Below, in pieces: positions 39,174 through 44,135 of a stretch of DNA of 44,135 nt. Positions within the stretch are counted from its first letter, which is position 1. Each line of letters starts with the position of its first letter. Origin of the DNA: Candidatus Bathyarchaeota archaeon (GTDB taxonomy: Archaea > Thermoproteota > Bathyarchaeia > TCS64); contig JADGNG010000046.1 of assembly GCA_017883585.1 (NCBI GenBank), forward strand, positions 1 to 44,135, given 5' to 3'. The notes under the pieces were generated by a model, which had not been told where the DNA came from, did no database searches, and worked only from the letters and a program-made list of their open reading frames with translations. Made by a program: the position numbers and the translations under genes.

Positions 39174-40256
39174 CTAGACGCCGGAGACGTTACGGCGAAC
39201 CGTGACTGAACCGTTGCTTGTCTGGACAGCCACGGAAATCTTGGTTTGAGCGGTGTCGTAACCTACTGTCTGACCCGCCTTGGACGTTCTCGTGTCTCTT
39301 GAGTATATGAAGTTGGGTACGCTGAAGGTCACGTCACCGTTGCTTGTGGAGGCGTCGAACCTGTACTCGGTCGTGGAACCAACTGTCACGTCAGCGTTGC
39401 CGTTGCTGGTCTGGAAGCTATACGTCCCACTCATGGTCGAGGGGATCTGGATGGTGAGTGGGCCGTTGCTTGTCTCAAGGTCGCAGTTCGTGGCGTCGAA
39501 TGTGCCCGTTATAGGGCCGTTTGAAGTGCTGCCACTGAGTGTGTCTGCCTTCACATTATTCAGGCGAAGGGCACCGTTGCTGGTATGGATCGTGACGCTC
39601 CCGCCATTGACGTTGCTGACTGTCACGATCCCGTTGCTCGTGGTTAGATCGAGGTCGAGCTTTGCGTTTGCTGGGAGCTTGACCTCAACGTTGATCTGGT
39701 AAGGGTTGTTGATGAGGATAGGCGAGTTGTAGACGAGGGTGAGGCTCTGCTGGGAAGCGGCATCCACATTTACTAGGTCCTTGCCGAGGTTGGCGAGGTT
39801 GTCGTCCGCTTCCTTTTGCGTCGTCCCGCGCGCAGTGATCGTCGAGACTATTCTGTACTCCTGCTGGTTCCATGTGGTGACTGTTATCTCGCCGTTCATC
39901 GAGCCCAGCCTGAGGTAGACGGAGTCGCCTGTTGACGCCCCCGTGTATGTCTTAACGTCCGAAGTTAAGTAGGGGAGGAAGCCGTTGTTGACCCCAATTA
40001 TCCCTGTGAAAAAGCTGATGCCCTGAGTGAGGAAGAGGGCGAAGATGAGGCCGCCCGCCAGGCCGCCCACAATCCTGTGGAGGCCCAACCCGGGGCTCAC
40101 GGCCCTGATGACAGCGGACAACACTATGGCCGAGCCGAGGATGATCAGAATCCACGCGGCGCTGTTTAACGTCAGATTTAACTCCCTGAACAATAGGTAA
40201 CCGAGCCCGAGGCCGAGCAGGAACCCGCCGAAGCCAATCGCTCCCCTGTTACTCAT
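39174..40256 (-). CDS. Membrane-anchored DUF4097-type beta-helix protein
   Basis: The 360-residue protein has three predicted membrane segments in residues 6-90, then an extracytoplasmic domain of the DUF4097 type. From about 205 the sequence contains seven TSNG motifs (TTSNGIVTV, HTSNGALRL, STSNGPITG, ETSNGPLTI, QTSNGNADV, STSNGDVTF, QTSNGSVTV) roughly every 15-35 residues, one per beta-helix turn. DUF4097 proteins are often envelope-linked with unknown function. A TATA-like GGTTTTATC lies about 40 nt upstream. Confidence 0.8.
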   Translation of the reverse strand: MSNRGAIGFGGFLLGLGLGYLLFRELNLTLNSAAWILIILGSAIVLSAVIRAVSPGLGLHRIVGGLAGGLIFALFLTQGISFFTGIIGVNNGFLPYLTSDVKTYTGASTGDSVYLRLGSMNGEITVTTWNQQEYRIVSTITARGTTQKEADDNLANLGKDLVNVDAASQQSLTLVYNSPILINNPYQINVEVKLPANAKLDLDLTTSNGIVTVSNVNGGSVTIHTSNGALRLNNVKADTLSGSTSNGPITGTFDATNCDLETSNGPLTIQIPSTMSGTYSFQTSNGNADVTVGSTTEYRFDASTSNGDVTFSVPNFIYSRDTRTSKAGQTVGYDTAQTKISVAVQTSNGSVTVRRNVSGV

Positions 40257-40428
40257 GTCTATTTCGCCGCCGTTGAGACTCGTGGCGGGAGATAAAACCG
40301 TATCTGAAAGGTGGGGCGGGGGTGGTGCAAATCGAAGGGGGTAATGCGGCCTTCCGGACTCCTTTGTAAGATTCCGGTTTAAAGGGGGAAGGAAAGGGGG
40401 TTACCCTCTTGGTTCTGGTCCGGTCACC

Positions 40429-40743
40429 CTAAGGGTTGCGTATCGGCTCGCCATAGGTGATCAACGTGATTGTACTTTTCACGTTGTCGAGGCGCCGTAT
40501 CTTGTTGAAGACGACTTCCTTCACCTTCTCCATAGTCTCGGCCTCGACCTCGACTATGATGTCGTAGATGCCGTAGAGGCTGTAAATATTCTTGATCTCC
40601 TTGGCGTTCTTCATCGCCTGGATGACCTCCGGCTCCTTCCCCAGCTCGGTGTTTAAGAGAACGTATGCCTTCAAGGTCCTTCGATAGGAGCTTACCCTCT
40701 GTACTATTTCAATCTCGCCATGCCGTTCTGGGTTTTCGAACAA
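40429..40743 (-). CDS. Stand-alone Lrp/AsnC ligand-binding (RAM) domain protein
   Basis: The 104-residue protein has only the AsnC-type RAM domain: LKAYVLLNTELGKEPEVIQA, IYSLYGIYDIIVEVEAETME and IRRLDNVKSTITLITYG. The usual N-terminal helix-turn-helix is absent. Such proteins bind amino acids and can pair with full-length Lrp regulators. No partner is in the window, but branched-chain amino acids (made by the nearby ilv genes) are typical Lrp ligands. Confidence 0.85.
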   Translation of the reverse strand: MFENPERHGEIEIVQRVSSYRRTLKAYVLLNTELGKEPEVIQAMKNAKEIKNIYSLYGIYDIIVEVEAETMEKVKEVVFNKIRRLDNVKSTITLITYGEPIRNP

Positions 40744-40805
40744 CTGTTCGGTTCCTTAGGATTAAGCCGGTACCCTGGGCACCATTATAACAGGTGTATG
40801 ATGTG

Positions 40806-40901
40806 ATGAGGAAGGGCCTCGCCAAACTGGTCATCGTGCTGGGGTCTATGTGCCTACCAGCCACCCTGATCTTCGCCTGGCAGATGATGCAGACGCTCTA
40901 G
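40806..40901 (+). CDS. Tiny single-span membrane protein, 31 residues
   Basis: ATG 40806 (or GTG 40803) opens a frame to TAG 40899-40901. A basic start (MRKGLAK) is followed by about 20 hydrophobic residues (LVIVLGS, CLPATLIFAW) and a short tail (QMMQTL). A TATA-like ATTATAAC lies about 20 nt upstream. No family is known to me. Short frames of this kind can arise by chance, so this needs conservation to confirm. Confidence 0.4.
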   Translation: MRKGLAKLVIVLGSMCLPATLIFAWQMMQTL

Positions 40902-41033
40902 GAAATGTGTTTCCCAGAAAATAGCGAAGGGGGTAACCCATCGGAGCAGAAAAACGAGTCCAAAGGCTAAAAAAGGCTCGGAAACGTCTCTGTTCGTCTC
41001 CGATAATGTGTAAAAACGTGCACGTAAGCCACC

Positions 41034-41879
41034 TTAGGCAACATCTTGCTTCGTTTGACGCTTCTCAAGCCCCTCGTAGACAAGGGAGATGTCCCCAAAG
41101 CTGAGCCTCGCGACCCTCTTCTCCAGAATCGCATCGCCCAACCCTAATTCATTGATGGCCTCATTCGCAGCCCTCTTCGTCGACGGAAAACCCATCGACG
41201 AGGCCGCTATCATCGCCTCCCTCAGCGCGTTCTCCATCTTCTTGTCCCCCTGGCGGAGCACTACCCTCATGACCCCCTCGAACGGCTTCAGCTCAACCTT
41301 TCGCCTGAGAACGACTATCGACGTCTCCGTCTTCGGCTCAGGGTGATACGACTCCGGCTTGACCTCCGAGACAATCTCGACATCGTAGAAGAGGTGAGTC
41401 TCCAGTGTCAACTTCGTGTAGTCCGGCTCCCCCCGTTTGGCCATTAGGGTCTTCGCAAGGGTAGACGGGACGACGAGAGAGGCAGCCCTGAACTTCATCC
41501 TCTCCAGCCTGTGTATTAGCGCCTCCATTATGGCGTAGGGAGGGTTCGAGACCAGCACGTCGAAGGCCGGGAGGTAGATCGTGAGCGCGTCACCCATCAC
41601 CACCTCGACGTTAGCCACATCGGAGAACCTATCCCTGAGGAGAGGCATGAATTTCTCGTTCTTTTCGATGGCTATGACCTTCGAAGCCCGACCCGCGAGC
41701 CCTGACGTGATGTTACCGGTCCCAGGGCCAATCTCTAGGGCCGTGTCGGTCGGTCTTATTCCCGACGCCTCTATGAGGGCGTCTATTGCTGTTGGGTCGA
41801 TGAGTTGCTGTTCATCAAGTGCGGACTCAGCTGTCAACCCGAAACGATCAAGTAGCCCGAGGGTCTGGTCTCTCAGCAC
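41034..41879 (-). CDS. KsgA/Dim1-like rRNA adenine dimethyltransferase family protein, divergent
   Basis: The 281-residue SAM-dependent methyltransferase has motif I LEIGPGTGNITSGLA, the acidic VIAIEKNEKF, VVMGDALTI and a catalytic motif SNPPYAI. True Dim1/KsgA enzymes carry NLPY; NPPY is more like N6-adenine methyltransferases of other branches, so the target could be 16S rRNA A1518/A1519-type sites or something else. The C-terminal part (KTETSIVVLRRKVELKPF) fits the KsgA family. The start is GTG 41879. It lies 13 nt after the hypothetical gene at 41893, in one operon. Confidence 0.75.
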   Translation of the reverse strand: MLRDQTLGLLDRFGLTAESALDEQQLIDPTAIDALIEASGIRPTDTALEIGPGTGNITSGLAGRASKVIAIEKNEKFMPLLRDRFSDVANVEVVMGDALTIYLPAFDVLVSNPPYAIMEALIHRLERMKFRAASLVVPSTLAKTLMAKRGEPDYTKLTLETHLFYDVEIVSEVKPESYHPEPKTETSIVVLRRKVELKPFEGVMRVVLRQGDKKMENALREAMIAASSMGFPSTKRAANEAINELGLGDAILEKRVARLSFGDISLVYEGLEKRQTKQDVA

Positions 41880-41892
41880 CTATTCGCACCGG

Positions 41893-42636
41893 CTAGAGGA
41901 GGTATCGGGGCTCTCCTTTGATGCCCTTGACGAGCTCGACCGCTGCCTCTATGTCCTCGTCCATACCTTCGATGAGAAGGCGGACGCTCCCCTCCGCCCC
42001 GGCGACTCCACCAGCGCTGATTAGGGTTGTCTGAACGCCGCAGAGGATCTCCAGCGCTTCGATCTCAGTGAAGATGATGCCGGTTACCGGCCAAATCGTC
42101 GGCCCCTCATTGTCGGGGTCCATCGTTAGCATGTGCAGCTCGTTCATGTCCTCGTAGACGAGCTTCTCGAGTCCGATTGGGATGACTAGCGTGATCTTCT
42201 TGCCGATGATCGTGCCGAGGACGGCGCCGACGGTGCCGCCTGTCCCACCTGCAATGAGTACACCCGCCATCTGGCCGACGTAATCGAGGGCGTTCGCACC
42301 CTTGATGTAGACGTCGCCCTTTCCCATGTGCTGGACCGCGTTGTAGCGGTCAAGCTCCTTGGCGACCTCCCCCTTCCTGAAGACTACGTCGGGTATTGGT
42401 TCCCCCTGCTTCTCCTTAGCCTTCTCCGGTGCGTCAGGCGTCGTTATACCGCTCCTGTACCTGCGGAGGTCGAACTTCTCGCCCCAGAGCTCCTGCAGGA
42501 CATAGGCGTTCGTGGTCCCTGTCGCGACCACCACCATTCCCGCCTCCATCGCCCCCTGAACCTCGGGTAGTGCAGCGACACCCTTAGCGATCAGCCTCTT
42601 GGACTCAGCCACCGTGAGAATAACCTGCTTCTTCAT
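41893..42636 (-). CDS. Conserved-looking hypothetical protein with Gly-rich segment
   Basis: The 247-residue protein is not recognised. It begins KKQVILTVAESKRLIAKGVA and has VVATGTTNAYVLQELWGEKF, QGEPIPDVVFRKGE, DVYIKGANALD, and a Gly-rich stretch (VLIAGGTGGTVGAVLGTIIG) that might bind a phosphate or cofactor. The C-terminal half resembles a small alpha/beta sensor (GIIFTEIEALEIL, SVRLLIEGMDEDIEAAVELV). It is the first gene of an operon with the KsgA-like enzyme. A TATA-like CTTTTTATCC lies about 34 nt upstream. Confidence 0.7.
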   Translation of the reverse strand: MKKQVILTVAESKRLIAKGVAALPEVQGAMEAGMVVVATGTTNAYVLQELWGEKFDLRRYRSGITTPDAPEKAKEKQGEPIPDVVFRKGEVAKELDRYNAVQHMGKGDVYIKGANALDYVGQMAGVLIAGGTGGTVGAVLGTIIGKKITLVIPIGLEKLVYEDMNELHMLTMDPDNEGPTIWPVTGIIFTEIEALEILCGVQTTLISAGGVAGAEGSVRLLIEGMDEDIEAAVELVKGIKGEPRYLL

Positions 42637-42714
42637 TGCTTTTCACTAGCACCCTGAGCCCTGCGGATAAAAAGGGATTCCCGTGGCAACCCCTATAACG
42701 CTGACACCGGAGAT

Positions 42715-43860
42715 ATGCCTCGTCGGGAGATGTTCGAGGACCCAATAGGAAGGATAAACAGGAACCTCGAGGCCTGGGAGGCGGGGCTTAAGGACCCTCA
42801 GGCTGCTCAGGAGAAGGTGCTACGTGACCTTCTCGAGGGTTACTCGAAGACCGACTACGGGAGAAGCCACGGAACCTCACAGGCATCAACGATCGAGGAG
42901 TATAGGAAATGCCTCCCCACGTTAACATACGCAGACCTAGAGCCTTGGTTTGAGAGAGTCCGAACTGAGGGCTATGGGGTGTTCCTTGACGAGGAGCCCA
43001 TCACTTGGGTCATGACGAGGGGCACTACTGGTCAGTCGAAGGTGGTCCCGGTCACCCCACGCCACCTGCAGGACCTCATTAGGTGCGGTTCGAGGGGGGT
43101 CCTTAACTTCGCCATGCGGAACGGCGGCATCCCCCTACTCGTCGGTGGCGTCCTCAACCTCCAGTTCCCGAGCAACATGCGCGTCCTCACACAGGGGGGC
43201 AAGGAGGTCGTCTATGGCTTCAGTTCGGGGACTTATGCAAAGCTTAACCCGATGATGGCCGGGCTCGGATTGGTCCCTCGGCAGGAGGAAATAGACGCCC
43301 TCCAGACCGACCTCACACCCGCGGGTTGGGAGAAGCGCTATGAGTTCATCTACCAGAAGGCGAAGGAGAGAGACGTAGTCAGTATCATCGGCGTGGCTCC
43401 GGTCCAGACCGGCTTCGCCAGATACGTCAAGAAGAAACACAACATTTACCCGCGCGACCTCTGGAAGCTCAAGGTCATCTACAGCACGAGCGTCGCCAAG
43501 ATACAGCAGAACTACGCCCCCAAGCTGAGGGCGATGTACGGCGAAGTGCCCGTCGTCGAGATGTACACGGCCACTGAGGGGGCCTTTGCCCAGCAAAGGG
43601 ACGACCTACCCTATGTCTCCCCCAACTATGACGCCTACTTCTTCGAGGTCGAGACTGGCTCAGGCGTTAAGATGCTGCATGAGATGGAGCGCGGCGAGTG
43701 GGGGAGGATAATTATCTCAACGGCCATGCTCCCCCGGTACCGCCAGGGAGATCTGATCGAGGCGATGGGTAAGAACTACTTCCGCGTCTTCGGCCGCGAT
43801 AAGTGGAGCGTTGTGCTTGAGCACCACCTGTGGAAAATATTTGTTGGTTGGGCAGTTTAG
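42715..43860 (+). CDS. GH3 family acyl-adenylate/amidosynthetase-like protein
   Basis: The 381-residue protein matches the GH3 (plant auxin-conjugating) superfamily. It has RKCLPTLTYADLEPWFERVR, the phosphate-binding motif TRGTTGQSKVVPVTPRH, VIYSTSVAKIQQN-type middle, YTATEGAFAQQRD and YRQGDLIEAMGKNYFRVFG. GH3 enzymes adenylate a carboxylic acid and join it to an amino acid. Plant members have near 600 residues; this one stops soon after the YxxGD motif, so the mobile C-terminal domain is short or missing. Substrates are unknown. CCTATAACG about 22 nt upstream suggests leaderless transcription. Confidence 0.78.
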   Translation: MPRREMFEDPIGRINRNLEAWEAGLKDPQAAQEKVLRDLLEGYSKTDYGRSHGTSQASTIEEYRKCLPTLTYADLEPWFERVRTEGYGVFLDEEPITWVMTRGTTGQSKVVPVTPRHLQDLIRCGSRGVLNFAMRNGGIPLLVGGVLNLQFPSNMRVLTQGGKEVVYGFSSGTYAKLNPMMAGLGLVPRQEEIDALQTDLTPAGWEKRYEFIYQKAKERDVVSIIGVAPVQTGFARYVKKKHNIYPRDLWKLKVIYSTSVAKIQQNYAPKLRAMYGEVPVVEMYTATEGAFAQQRDDLPYVSPNYDAYFFEVETGSGVKMLHEMERGEWGRIIISTAMLPRYRQGDLIEAMGKNYFRVFGRDKWSVVLEHHLWKIFVGWAV

Positions 43861-44135
43861 GGGCGCGGGTGCCTGCTCCTGCTCATCAGTGCATTGATTA
43901 CGATCCATGCGCCTAGCAGTATGAAGAGGAAGGCCCACCAGTCAACGAGGCCAAGGTAGGATCCTATGCCAATTAGTGCGACAATGGCTCCCCCGATTAT
44001 TAGCCCGCTCGAGGCGCGCCAGTTGCTCGTCTGGACGTATAGCATGACGCCGCGGAGGATCACTATGACGCCTAGCCCGGCGAGGAACCAGTTCCACCAC
44101 TGGTTGTTACCTATGTAGCCGTACTGGCGGAACAG
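43857..44135 (-). CDS. Membrane protein, 5' end outside window
   Basis: The frame is open to the window edge, giving at least 92 residues. It starts within LFRQYGYIGNNQWWNW and continues with hydrophobic segments (FLAGLGVIVILRGVMLY, then LIIGGAIVALIGIGSYLG and WWAFLFILLGAWIVINALM), so at least three membrane spans are likely. No family is assigned. Its stop overlaps the convergent GH3 gene by 4 nt. Confidence 0.65.
   Translation of the reverse strand: MFRQYGYIGNNQWWNWFLAGLGVIVILRGVMLYVQTSNWRASSGLIIGGAIVALIGIGSYLGLVDWWAFLFILLGAWIVINALMSRSRHPRP

Overview
The window is archaeal chromosome, most likely from the TACK branch (Thermoproteota in the broad sense). The evidence is a set of archaeal-type genes: transcription factor B, the split RNA polymerase subunit D with ribosomal proteins S13, S4, S11 and L18e, ribosomal protein L13e (uncommon outside TACK/Asgard archaea), pantoate kinase, a TrmB-type regulator and a luciferase-like oxidoreductase of the F420-using superfamily. 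Many genes have a TATA-like box 22-35 nt before the start codon, so leaderless transcription looks common, while genes inside operons overlap by 4 nt or carry GGAGG. I cannot fix the class or genus from sequence alone. The DNA is GC-rich except for one AT-rich gene at 15.4-16.2 kb.

Layout. 0-5.5 kb: 3' part of a ligase-phosphoesterase repair gene, DUF72, histidine phosphatase, nitrilase-family amidohydrolase, alpha/beta hydrolase and a nuclease-like hypothetical. 5.7-9.2 kb: operon ilvB-ilvN-ilvC (minus strand) behind a conserved leader. 9.2-13 kb: threonine synthase, pantoate kinase, a small alpha/beta protein and a class I aminotransferase. 13.1-14.3 kb: L13-S9-L13e. 14.4-16.85 kb: an accessory island with a decayed gene, a deleted IS5-like element with both ends, an AT-rich gene behind six helically phased repeats, and a second transposase remnant with its own right end. 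16.85-22.8 kb: zinc alcohol dehydrogenase, M20 peptidase, DinB-like protein, an SPFH gene broken by three single-base losses and a COG3199 ATP-NAD kinase-like protein. 22.8-26.8 kb: glycine dehydrogenase subunits coupled to an SDR, plus a small acidic protein. 26.9-30.7 kb: luciferase-like oxidoreductase, TFB and a large TrmB-like regulator. 30.7-33.1 kb: second ilvB-ilvN operon with the same leader. 33.2-36 kb: glutamine amidotransferase-like protein, RraA-like protein and TerC. 36.1-39 kb: tRNA-Lys(CTT) and S13-S4-S11-rpoD-L18e. 39.2-44.1 kb: DUF4097 membrane protein, stand-alone RAM domain protein, tiny membrane protein, KsgA-like methyltransferase with a hypothetical partner, GH3-family protein and a partial membrane protein.

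The most unusual signal is the pair of leaders upstream of the two acetolactate synthase operons (about 8950-9172 minus and 30732-30925 plus). They share promoter spacing, a 16-nt identical box, a second box exactly 45 nt later, three possible hairpins, and two tandem mini-ORFs of matching layout. Branched-chain amino acid synthesis is the obvious controlled process. The mechanism (peptide, RNA or repressor) is open.
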